Below the pieces are notes generated by a model. That model was given only the letters and a program-made list of their open reading frames with translations. It had not been told where the DNA came from and ran no database searches. From Gymnopilus junonius (taxonomy: Eukaryota > Basidiomycota > Agaricomycetes > Agaricales > Galerinaceae): a DNA stretch of 30,708 nucleotides. Shown here one piece after another: positions 11,080 to 21,200 of the stretch. The stretch lies in NCBI GenBank assembly GCA_015501075.1, contig JADNYJ010000383.1:1-30708 (forward strand), given 5' to 3'. Positions within the stretch are counted from its first letter, which is position 1, and every line of letters starts with the position of its first letter. The position numbers and the translations under genes are program-made.

Positions 11080-11172
11080 CATATTCCACTCATCTCTTCT
11101 TGCATTTCATTTGTACCCATAACCAATTTGTTTATTCATTTGGAATACAGGTGCCTAATCAAACCCAAGTTT

Positions 11173-11968
11173 CTATCTTCTGTGTCTGCATTCTGTCCTC
11201 CTCCTTCTCTCCACTGCCCTCTGAGCAATTGCAAGCAGTTCCTTGAGGCGCACCTTGTAAAGATCAATTAGGTCAAGTTCTTCTTGGTATTTATTGGCCA
11301 GGGCCTGAGCTGCTGCCGAAGTGCGCAATGCCGAGGTAGGAGGTTTGAAGTCAGGGTCCCGATGTCCAAGAAGAGTCCGCTTTTCCCTCTCGATTCTCGA
11401 CTTGAGGTACAGATATTGCCTCGACTGCTGGCATCTGTGGTTCATTCTTGCACTCCATCTCTTGTATTTGATGAGCTTACGCAACTTTTGCAGGTTCTCT
11501 AGCCATTGACGCTCCTCATCATGGTCCTGGCAAGTTGTTGAGTGTGAAAGTGAGTGTTCTTCAGTAATTTGTGACTGTGGTCCTTCGGCCACTGGTGCCT
11601 GTCGCTTTTCTGGCCCAATAAAATATCTAGCTCTCTCCTGAAAGACAAGGAAGCAATTTACTAAAGAATAATAGAGGGTACCATTTTAACTCACATAATC
11701 AGCTTCTCCAGGGTATCTATTGAACTCCCGGATGTACCACATATGCCAGTCATCCATTGTAGTTATATCATCCAGGAAATCTCTTTCCTGTGAAATGAAA
11801 TTAAAATTCGAGGCCATTATTAGGCAGTAAAACCTACTGTACCTCGGGGCCTGGGCTTGATAATATCAAGACAGGCATACAAGCTCTTGCTCTGTCACGC
11901 TCTCTCATTTCCAGTGCAACTCCAGATAAGCTGCCAGTAGACAAAGGGGAGGACAAAGTGTAAGACAT
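11173..11968 (-). CDS. Intact three-exon gene, 227 aa, basic coiled-coil protein of unknown function
   Basis: An ATG at 11968-11966 opens exon 1 (11968-11843). Exon 2 is 11787-11695 and exon 3 is 11637-11173, ending in TAG. The introns of 55 and 57 nt both have GT-AG ends, and each exon is a whole number of codons (42, 31 and 155), so the spliced frame is uninterrupted. The protein starts MSYTLSSPLSTGSLSGVALE, has an acidic-aromatic middle (DDITTMDDWHMWYIREFNRY) and a Lys/Arg-rich, probably helical C-terminal half (EERQWLENLQKLRKLIKYKR; later QALANKYQEELDLIDLYKVR). No signal peptide, membrane segment or catalytic motif is visible. I do not recognise the family. It converges with the cyclin remnant, 93 bp apart. 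It is the only apparently undamaged gene in the window. Confidence 0.6.
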
Positions 11969-12400
11969 GTAGAATAGCGAGAAATGTGATGAAAGTACGC
12001 CTGGCAGTAACTTAAGGATGATTTATTAATGATGGCAAACACGAAACAACTCTAGTGTGTACCTGTGTACCTCTCTTGCTCTCAGCTCCTTACTTCTCAC
12101 TCTTTCCTTTTCAATGATTAAATGTCTATCAGAGGTGTTTCATCTACAAGCAGATGAAAATATCATTTGGTGAGTGGGGAACCTTGAATAAATTGGCATT
12201 TGTCCATACTACATTGATTAACAGCAGGATATTCAATTTCCTAGGTATTTCGGTCTTCATCAAATATACTTGAGATCAGACAAACCTAACACATATTGAA
12301 GGTCTACCTACAAGGGTGCTGTGTATGGGAATGTCTCATTGGGACATCATCAGAGGGGTGCGGAAGGGGTGCGGCGCGTGACTTATGCCTCCTAGAGGCA
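11969..12400. other. Intergenic or intronic stretch, no supported feature
   Basis: I see no convincing coding, RNA or repeat signal here. A short minus-strand piece around 12110-12060 (IEKERVRSKELRARE before a GT) could be a stray upstream exon, but it is not needed for the neighbouring 227-aa gene and its phase does not fit. Confidence 0.3.
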
Positions 12401-12559
12401 GCCTGAATATTGAGGGCAAAGGTCACATGACCTATATCCAATCTACACGAGCCAGCAAGGATTGTCCTTATCATTCCTGCCACCATTGCTGCTTCTGCTC
12501 ATGCCAGTGCCTCAGACTTGCCTCTCCTTTTGGCTCCTCTACCCTCGAATGGAAGACAT

Positions 12560-13100
12560 CCGAACATGCTTTTGAACCTGTTCCGATGTCCCAACCCGCC
12601 CTCGATCCGAACTTTCGGCTCTGATGCACGATCTCAAGCATCTTCTCTCGGACTCCCACCTCCTGCGCTTCCCTCCCTTCATTGAGAGATCAAGACTTGA
12701 ATCACCCCTCTGGAGTAGTGTGTTAGGTGTAGAATGAGCTGGTTATTGGATGCAGGTAAGTCTATGAGCTGCAGTCCAAGTCAAACAACAAGATACTGAC
12801 CTTTTCTATTGGTAGGCTTAGATTCAACAGCCAGAGTTTTCCAAAGGCAACTCAACAAGATCTACACCTGTTGGGCAAGTCCACAGTGCGAGGTCATGTC
12901 TAGTTTGATGTCCGACATCCGACGTTATCGCACCCCTGGCCGTCCGTATGTGGGTGAGTTTTTGATTGCAAAATATCATCTACCCAGCCATTTACTTATC
13001 ATTTCCATACAGCAATCAACGCCCATACCACTGCAGCGCACTTACAACTTGCCAAACAAAAGCTCAACGACATGCAGTAGGCCCTGGAGTACATGATTTG
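12560..13100 (+). CDS. Probable exons of a plus-strand gene truncated by retrotransposons
   Basis: An open segment around 12575-12735 reads ELSALMHDLKHLLSDSHLLR and FPPFIERSRLESPLW. After a likely acceptor near 12817 the sequence reads DSTARVFQRQLNKIYTCWAS and SLMSDIRRYRTPGRPYV. A likely intron at about 12953-13012 (GTGAGT to CAG) leads to AINAHTTAAHLQLAKQKLND and a TAG at 13078-13080. The acceptor and intron positions look real, but phases are not proven and no family is recognised. Copy F begins 64 bp past the last codon. The gene may continue at 19588, beyond the retrotransposon block; that link is inference from orientation and position only. Confidence 0.35.
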
Positions 13101-13143
13101 ACAACCAGACCACATTTCACGAGCCAAGTGCATGCCCTAACTG

Positions 13144-13178
<35 letters not shown>

Positions 13179-16100
13179 AGGATTTATATACCGGTGCACG
13201 AAAGCAGTCCGGTCGCAGATATACATACACCCAAGTAATCTACTGTTAAACTACGCCTAGTGTGAGACTGGCTCTCGCGGGCCAACTTGGCCACAAACAG
13301 TGGGCCCACCAGCCAAACCTGACAGCCCGGATGCGCGCATACTGTGTTAGCCACTGAAGGCAGACCATTTCGGGTCGCCGAAGCAGGGGGCTACAAGGTC
13401 TGTCAATAGCGCGAAGCTCCAGAACCAAAGCCCCCACCCTCAACCCAGCAAAGCCGAGGCCCGCCAAGTATTAGGACTCTGTTCTGAGCGCACCCCAAAC
13501 TGACGAATCCAGCCAGCAGGAACAGCACCTACCTTGCCCAACCAAGTTATCCGACACCCCGAGGGGGGCGGTTGAAGGCAAACCATAGGGTTAGCCTTCA
13601 AAAAGAACGAGCTGATCCAGCGAACTGGATAGTCATGATGATCATGTGGGGACACGTCCGAATAAGTGATCACGAGTTTGGGTATGGAGCCGCACTCGCA
13701 ACTGGTGGATTCAGGGATGTTGAATGAGAGTAGTACTCCCCAATGGGAGCATGGTTGGTGATGGCGCGAGTGACCCTTGTAAAGAGAGTCAAGTCACCGC
13801 CTGCAGCTTGAAGCCAGGACCACCTCGTTTGGCCGTGGTTCGAGTCGGCCTCCATCGAGGTCGGTGAGAGACAGAAAGTGTCGCCCTGAGTACGAAGGTT
13901 GCTGGAACAACTCTTGCCAGCCTTCCCCTGGTTATCGTCAGCTGCTTTGCGCAGGACGCAAGTGAGTGGGCTGTTAGGCCCCACGCTACAGAGAGCTCAG
14001 TCACCATGAGATGAGCTTGGTAGTGTATGCCCCACTTCAAAGAAGAGGGACATGATGAAGGGAGATGTGGCAGCCAGGACCCTGGTCCACCACTCTGTAA
14101 GGGCGAATCACAGCCAAGGAATGACTTGGCCGGAATGCATGGAAGCATCGAGCAGACTCCCCAACGCCTTGTGGAGTCCGACAAGATAACAATGTAGTCA
14201 CAATTGTCCATGGCACAGGCCCGGACAATTGCAGTACGAAGGAGTAAAGCTCAGCATCCTCTGCCAGAGCACTCCCGGCCAGTAGCGAGATGCATGCACC
14301 TCAACTCCTTGGCGAAATACAAGTGAAGCTGCAATAGCCTGCTTGTTCCGATCGGTGGGGTGACTCCATCCCGAACAGACCAGAGTGGACGGTTCCCGCT
14401 TCGAAGCTTCCCAGAAGCGGTCTAACCATTCACGCCGAGCCCAACCTTATCCTTGGGTGCCAGAGTGATATCAAAGCGAATTCCATGATGTAACTCAAGG
14501 AATCACCCACCGGGACGAGCTTCTGGAGCAAAGGGCTCCAGAGGCTCGCTGACTACATGGAGCATGTCATCGATGTCCATAACAGTACCCCGCACCTTAG
14601 CGCATTGTGGGGCGTCATAAAGGCAGCAGAGCGAGGGTGAGGAGTCGCTCCTTTGGAAAAGGGTGCACTCAGAAGGGAGCGCACCGGATGAGTGTCCGAG
14701 AGGGCCGCCATGCGCAGAACACCTACTGCGCAGCACGTTTCAGACTAAGTTGATAGGGACCAGGCCAGCAAGGGCCTCGATCCCTCCCATTGGGGAGGTG
14801 CGGAATGCACCAGTAATCCAGAGCGCAGCATGGCGCTGCATGCTGGTCAGAAGTTTGATGGTCCCCTGGCACTTAGCGCCTTGGAAGAACCACAGTCGGA
14901 GGCCGTATGTTGCAATAGGCAACACACAAGACCTGTAAAGCAGATGCTTTTGCATGGGCGTAAGCCCCCTAGATGAGTTACCAAGCATCCTCATCACCTT
15001 AATGGTGGTGAAGGACTTGGTGGAGTAGTACCGGACATGCTCGTGGAATGTCAATTTCCAGTCAAAGAAGAAACCCAAGTACCGCCAGAATGGCTTGGGC
15101 GTCAGACGTTTGTCCGGTGTAGGGAGCATACCCTAGATCCATGGACGGATTGAACTCAGAATGAGAATGATCAAAATGGAATAACTCCGTCTTGTCGTGC
15201 TCAAGAGCGAGGGCGAACTTTGTGAAGAGTTCGAAGATAACCGCATAGGACCTTTTCAGGGCTATGCAGTTGGCATCGAGAGTCTTTGACTGCACAATGA
15301 GTGTGCCATCATCGACATAAGAGAGCAGAGTGTATCGGAAACCGACTCATTCTGCATGAAAAGTTTCAGCACTGGTGCGAGGAAGAGTGCCGAGAGACTG
15401 GGGACAAAGCAGAGCCCTGCCCCACCCCGACATCAGCTTGTCGGGGGTCAGATTGAAAACCATTCCAGGTGTAAGATGTGGAACGGCCACCAGGTATGAT
15501 GAAAAGAATTCCACCACGTTAGGGGGGAAGCCCTGCTTCCTGAGAATCGCAATCAGCACTTGTGATTGAGGGAAGGGAAGAACTGTGCCACGTCGAAGGC
15601 GATGACACTGGTCTTTAAGCCGCGAGCCCACCCTGCATGCACCAGGTGCGTGAGGAGCAAGCCTGCATCCTCGTGGAGTGCTGACGCACACCGCCGAGTT
15701 GATTGGGGTGAAGATATCGTGCTTAACAGCATCAAATTGAATACGGTTGGAAAGCATCTTTTCAACCAGTTTGCCAAGGGTGTTCAGGAGCACAATGGGT
15801 CTGAACGCCTTAGGCGTGGAATATGAGGGCTTGTTCGGTTTCGGAATGATCACCGACAGGGACTCCTTAAAGTGAGTTGGCCAATACCCAACCCGAAGGC
15901 AGGCGTTAGCTAACTGCACGAACACCTGAAGACAGTGTTCATCGTGAATAATTGCCTTAAGGTGTGACCACTTGATATGATCAGGACCCGGCGCTGAGTT
16001 GTTAGAGCAGGATGCCAAGGCCTCCCTCAATTCCAACAGTGAAAAGGCAGTCCACTCTCATACTTCCATATCGGGAAGGGAGGTGAGACCACTAATGTCA

Positions 16101-17118
16101 TACGTCTGGTCAGAGGCCGAGTTGTACATGCCATGAAGGGCAGCCCAAAGGGAGGGCATATCATGGCAGGGCTGTCCGTTGAATTGGATAGCCTCAGAGG
16201 GTGGTAACTTGTGCTGCTGGATCCAGTTCATTAGATCCCAGGGGCGCTTGTTGGTAGTTGCAACTTCAGTGATGCATTCATCAAAGAACTTGCGTTTACC
16301 AGCTTTAACAGCTCTGTGAAAGATTTTATGGTTATTGCGAGAGTTATCCCACTGATAAGCCTCGAAGGAATCCTCACAGGAGTCGTCCCACCAAGGACGG
16401 GAGTGAGGGGAGATACGAATTGTCTTGGAATACTTTCACCAAGCATCCGAGAAGGCAGAAGCCACATCCGAAGACACAGCCTCCACCTGATCCGGGGAGT
16501 CGATCAGCATTAAGGGATCAATGCCCTTGAGCTTCTCAATGATGGACAACATGAAGTCATCCAATTGATCCGGTGGCAGTGAGTGCATCGGAACAGTGGC
16601 TGCCACTGGAGTGACAGAAATAGAACAAGCCAGCGGAACATGGTCCGATGGCCCGTGCCACAGTTCCCCTTGTCGAGTGCCTGCAGACAGCTCCTCGGTA
16701 GGTTGAATGAAGATGAGGTCAATGACCGACTCCCGGAGTGATGGGTTCCCAGGGATGTGAGTGGGACCCGGATTAACTGGAAGAGAAAGCATCAGTCCCA
16801 GCGTAGCTGCCGTGTTCAGCAAGTTATTGGCTGTCGTCCGATGATGCAGGACACCAGGGTCCCACTTGTTCGAATGACAGTTGAAGTCGCCCCCCATGTA
16901 CTGAAACATTGGAAGAAAGTCGGCCCGCTCAGTGAGCAAGTCGATAGCTGTGTGCTTATCGTCCGAATACACATTCAGTAAATTAACAATGGCATCTCCG
17001 GTAAACAGAGAAACTGCCATGATATCATGGTGATCTATAAGATCGCATCGCATGGCAGGGCACCAGGGGTTCAGCCTTGTCGAAACGTAGGTCAGAATGC
17101 GTGGCCGGAGCCCGGTGG
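13144..17118 (-). mobile_element. Non-LTR retrotransposon copy F, with poly-A tail
   Basis: On the minus strand this copy ends in a 29-base A tail (T run at 13144-13172) preceded by the family 3' terminus. It covers the 3' UTR, knuckle, RNase H, reverse transcriptase and most of the endonuclease (GDFNCHSNKWDPGVLHHRTT; SVIDLIFIQPTEELSAGT; HGPSDHVPLACSI in the open frame 17125-16436). It is 5'-truncated at about 17118. The RNase H/knuckle boundary codon is CGA, as in copy A. RT and RNase H are broken by many one-base shifts (for example around 15340, 15480, 15700, 13960 and 14370), while most CpG sites are kept. It joins copy G directly with no spacer. Confidence 0.85.
16436..17118 (-). pseudogene. 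Endonuclease (EEP) domain remnant of ORF2 (copy F)
   Basis: This open frame of about 225 codons shows the hallmarks of the endonuclease-exonuclease-phosphatase fold used by non-LTR elements to nick target DNA. GGDFNCHSNKWDP carries the catalytic Asp-Phe-Asn, DLIFIQPTEE comes before the last strand, and GPSDHVPLACSI carries the Ser-Asp-His triad. It is the cleanest endonuclease segment in the window. The N-terminal EEP strands, with the metal-binding Glu of FLQEPPW, are absent here but present in copy A near 7930. The upstream residues of the open frame run into copy G and are not part of the domain. Confidence 0.8.
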
Positions 17119-19587
17119 GCCACACTTGTCTGTCGATAGCACCGAAGCTCCAGAACCCAGACCCCCACCCTCAACCCAGCAAAGCCGAAGCCCGCCAAGT
17201 ATTAGGTCTCTGTTCTGAGCACACCCCAAACCGATGAATCCAGCCAACAGGAACAATGCCTACCTTGCCCAACCAAGTTATCTGACACCTCGAGGAGGGC
17301 GGTTGAAAGCGAACACCATGGGGTTAGCCTTCAAAAAGGAAACAAGCTGATCCAGATGAACTGGATAGTCATGACGATCGTGCTGGGGGCACGTTTGGAA
17401 TAGGTGATCACGAGTTTGGGTATGGTAGCTGCACTTGCAACTGGTAGATTCAGGGATGTTGAATCGGGAATAATACTCCCCAATGGGAGCATGGTTGGTG
17501 ATGGCATGAGAGACCCTCATAAAGAGAGTCAAGTCACCGCCTGCATACTGAAGCCAGGGGCCACCTCATTTGGCCCGTGGTTTGAGTAGACCCCTGTCGA
17601 GGTCAGTGAGTGACAAGAATTGTCGCCCTGAGTACAAAGGCTGCTGGAACAGCTCTTTCCAGCCCTCCCCCAGATTATCGTCAGCTGCTTTACACAGCGA
17701 GGCAAGTGAGTGTGGCATGTTAGGCCCCACAGTTACTGAGAGCTCAGTCGCCAGGAGATGAGCTTGGTAGTGTATGCCCCACTTCAAAGAAGATGGGACA
17801 TGATGAAGGGAGATGTGGTGGCCAGGACCTCTGGGCCACCACTCTGTAAGGGCACATATAACGGCCAAGGAATGAGCTTGGCCGGAATGCATGGAGGCAT
17901 CGAGCAGACTCCCCAAAGCCTTAGTGGAGTCCGACAAGATAACAATGTAGTCACAATTATCCATGGCACAGGCCCGGACAATTGCAGTATGTAGAGAGTA
18001 AAGCTCAGCATCCTCTGCCAGAGCACTCCCAGCTGCGTAATGAGATGCATGTACCTCGATACCTTGGCAAAATACAAGCAAAGCTGCAATAGCTTGCTTG
18101 TTCTGGTCAGTGGGGCGACTACCATCGCTGACACAAACCAGAGTAGACGGTTCCTGCTTTGAGGCTTCCCAGAAGCGGTCTAACCATTCGCGCCAGAGCC
18201 CAACTTTATCCTTGGGCGCTGGAGTAGTATCAAAATGAATTCCCTGATGCAACTCAAGGAATTGCCCACCGGGATGAGCTTCTGGAGCAAATGGCTCCAG
18301 AGGCTCGCTGACAACATGGAGTGTGTCATCAACATCCATAACAGTACCCCACACCTTAGCGCATTGTGGGGCCATCATAAAAGCAGCAGAGTGAGGGTGA
18401 GGACTCGCCCCTTTGGAAAAGGGTGCACTTAAAAGGGAGTGCACTGGATGAGTGTCCGAGAGGGCCGCCATATGCAGAACACCTACTGTGGCAGCACATT
18501 TCAAGACTAAGTGAACAGGGACCAGGCCAGCAAGGGCTTTGATCCCTCCCATAGGGGAGGTGCGGAATGCACCGGTAATCCAGAGCACAGCATGCCTCTG
18601 CATGCCGGTCAGAAGTTTGATGGTCCCCTGGCATTTAGCACCTTGGAAGAACCACAGCCGGAGGCCGTATGTCACAATAGGCAACACACAAGACCTGTAG
18701 AGCAAATGCTTTTGCATGGGCGTGAGCCCTCTAGATGAGTTACCAAGCATCCGCATTGCCTTAACGGTGGTGAAGGACTTGGTGGAGTAGTACCGGACAT
18801 GTTCATGAAATGTCAACTTCCGGTCAAAGAAGAAACCCAAGTACTGCCAAAACAGCTTGGGCATCAGATGTTTGCCATGAGTGTAGGGGGCATACCCTAG
18901 ATCCATGGACGGATTGAACTCAGAATGAGAATGATCAAAATGGAATAACTCCGTCTTGTCGTGCTCAAGAGCGAGGGCGAACTTTGTGAAGAGTTCAAAA
19001 ATCACCGCATAGGATCTTTTCAGGGCTATGCAGTTGGCATCGAGTGTCTTTGACTGCACAATGAGTGTACCATCGTCGACATAAGAGAGCAGAGTGGTAT
19101 CGGAAACCGACTCATTCTGCATGAAAAGTTTCAGCACTGGTGCGAGAAAGAGTGCCGAGAGGACTGGGGACAAAGCAGAGCCCTGCCCTACCCTGACATC
19201 AGCTTGTTGGGGGTCAGATTGAAAACCATTCCAGGCGTAAGATGTGGAACGGCTGACCAGGTATGATGAAAGGAATTCCAACACATTAGGAGGGAAGCCC
19301 TGCTTCCTGAGAATCGCAATCAGCACTTTGTGATTGAGGGAAGGGAAGAACTGTGCCACGTCAAAGGCGATGACACTGGTCTTCAAGCCACAAGCCCACC
19401 CTGCATGCACCAGGTGCATGAGGAGCAAGCCCGCATCCTCAGTGGAGCATTGCCGCACTCCGCCGAGTTGGTTAGGATGAAAAATATCATGCTTAACAGC
19501 ATCAAATTGAATATGGTTGGAAAGCATCTTTTCAACCAACTTGCCAAGGGTGTTCAGGAGTACTATTGGTCTGAACACCTTAGGCGT
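17119..19587 (-). mobile_element. Non-LTR retrotransposon copy G, truncated at both ends
   Basis: Similarity to the family runs from the 3' UTR (CACACTTGTCTGTCGATAGC at about 17120) up to CTTAGGCGT at 19587, which corresponds to TPKVFRPIVLLNTLGKL in the reverse transcriptase. The distal 3' UTR and poly-A tail are missing where copy F begins. The 5' end is cut within the RT and abuts host-gene sequence at 19588. Together F and G form a 6.4-kb block in one orientation. No target-site duplication was recognised at either outer edge, so the order of insertion, recombination and deletion cannot be settled. Confidence 0.85.
17566..19587 (-). pseudogene. RT plus RNase H open frame (copy G), longest in the window
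   Basis: About 673 codons are open from the copy edge to a TGA at 17566-17568. RT blocks appear in order (VIAFDVAQFFPSLNHKVLI; VGQGSALSPVLSALFLAP; LLSYVDDGTLIVQS with the catalytic Asp pair; LGFFFDRKLTFHEHVRYYST), followed by RNase H (LVCVSDGSRPTDQNKQAI; AEDAELYSLHTAIVRACA; ILSDSTKALGSLLDAS; HHVPSSLKWGIHYQAH). The frame ends ...LKPRAK-TGA, where copies A and F have CGA, and the knuckle follows (17532-17281: STSCKCSYHTQTRDHLF). The apparent start upstream of 19588 lies in host sequence and is not real. Without the endonuclease and N-terminal RT this copy cannot move on its own. Confidence 0.9.
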
Positions 19588-21200
19588 CTGCAATTGCTTT
19601 CTCTCATCTGCCAGGCCTAAGCAATGTGCCTGTGAACTTGATACCAACTCCTCCTCACTCAGGCCATCTTGGAGGTCCTAATATTTCTAGGACACCGACT
19701 CATACAACTCCCGTGACTCCCAGCCACCAGAACTATACATCTATGGCGACGTTCAGACCAGCCATGTCCAGTCCATTTTCAGCTATGGATATGAATGTCG
19801 ATCTTCTCTTGTCTTCTCCATATGGTATACCACCCTCATCCCCGGCATCCACATGGCCACCTTCAGATGACAATCTGAATCCTTTTGGGGTGGATGACGC
19901 AATGCGGGGTCAGCCATCCTTGGGACCATCTTTATTTCAGGAGAGATCAAATCAGGGAAAAGCAGACTTATTCACTCAAACTTGGGTACGTGAAAGATGA
20001 CTTTGTGGGTTGATCCTGAACTAAATATTGCATAGTTAACTAGGTCTAACACCTCTCGTTCATGTAGCACTAGTCCATTATCACTACGGGCAGACAGGCA
20101 TTCTCTCACATGCCAAAGAAGCTACACCTGACTAGTTGATGGCCAAGATGGATCTCCCAGCCAAGATTGGCATTCACCTACTGACCAATTACCTCATGGC
20201 CGACAGTCAGCTTTAATGGGAAGGAATTACAATATCTGGTCCAGAGAATCATCCGCGGTGCTGACCTCCTGGATCTTCGGAAATTTCACAGGTCATTTGG
20301 GATGTTAGTGGAGGACGCACCTCCAACACCCACACCAGCCTTTTCAGAGCTCTTTGATGACTCAACAGCCTTACAGTCACATACTGGGATTTGGGGACTG
20401 GATGCGATACAGGACGGAGACACTGACCACGGGAACATGGACATGAGCCAACCAGAAGGCCCAGCAGTTGAAGAAGTCCACAGTGAGGGAGATGGACTGA
20501 TGATCGCTGAGGCTGAAAGTCAACCAGGTGCTCTTCCTGGAGATATAGAAGCAACGGTGGGAGGTGAAGGTCAGGGTGGGGAACTTGATCAAGAGAGAGT
20601 CTTTGATGATCAGGATGGTGAACAAGGTCAAGCCCAAGAGCGAGGCCATAGTCCAGCAAGAGATCAAGGGAATGGCCATGGTCAAGGGATCGGCCGAGGT
20701 CGAGGTTGAGGTCGAGGTTGAGGTCAAGGTGGTCGTCGCCATCATTGCTCACAAACAAGGGGTGCCAGAACAGATACCTCATGCCCCCAGAATTATGAAA
20801 ACTTCGATGTTGAACCAGAAGACCAAGACAAGGAAGAGACATTCCAAATGTACAATTGGGAAGCTCAGGGCGATACAGACTCATCAGCTGAACAACAGCT
20901 GTTATCAAACCAGGCGAGCCATATGATGTTGGCTGCAGCATTGGTAGGCCAAGCTGCTTGTCAAGCTTCTGAGGAGAGGGCTTCAGGAGATGTAATTTCT
21001 TTGCTGGAGGAATTTCAGACCTTGAAGCAATCAGAGAAGGAGAGATCTCAGCTGCCAGCAACAAGGAATCGTGCTCAGGTCATGATGTTTGACAGCCTTG
21101 CAAATTTGGCTGCCCGATGTTACTATGCAGAGCAGGCCACTGCAGTGACTGAATTCGTCTATATGCTTTGCTGCATTCAATTTTGTCTATTATTGATTCA
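19588..21200 (+). pseudogene. N-terminal/middle exons of the dioxygenase-like gene: acidic and RG-rich region
   Basis: An open segment at 19588-19985 is Pro/Ser/Thr-rich (VPVNLIPTPPHSGHLGGPNI) and ends at a good donor (GTACGT). From about 20210 a long frame reads FNGKELQYLVQRIIRGADLL, an acidic stretch (EEVHSEGDGLMIAEAESQPG), a Gly/Arg/Gln-rich stretch and an acidic/Gln-rich part (ENFDVEPEDQDKEETFQMYN), then a probable helical segment (ASEERASGDVISLLEEFQTL). Two TGA codons at 20707-20709 and 20719-20721 sit in the RG repeat exactly where CGA (Arg) is expected. The last donor is at 21200/21201 (CA then GTGAGT), with phase matching the next exon. Low-complexity content suggests a nuclear or nucleic-acid-binding region, which is inference. 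Retrotransposon G cuts the 5' side. Confidence 0.5.
20684..20736 (+). repeat. Short GGTCGA/GGTTGA repeat coding an RG motif, with two TGA stops
   Basis: Hexamer variants CGAGGT and TGAGGT alternate, encoding Gly-Arg repeats in the host frame. Two of the Arg positions are TGA (20707-20709, 20719-20721), one C-to-T change from CGA at a CpG. Such repeats commonly encode RNA- or DNA-binding tails. Confidence 0.7.

Noticed and set aside
13100..19640. A target-site duplication around the F/G block
   Set aside because: The bases before the T run (GCATGCCCTAACTG) and after 19587 (CTGCAATTGCTTTC) share only a few scattered letters.
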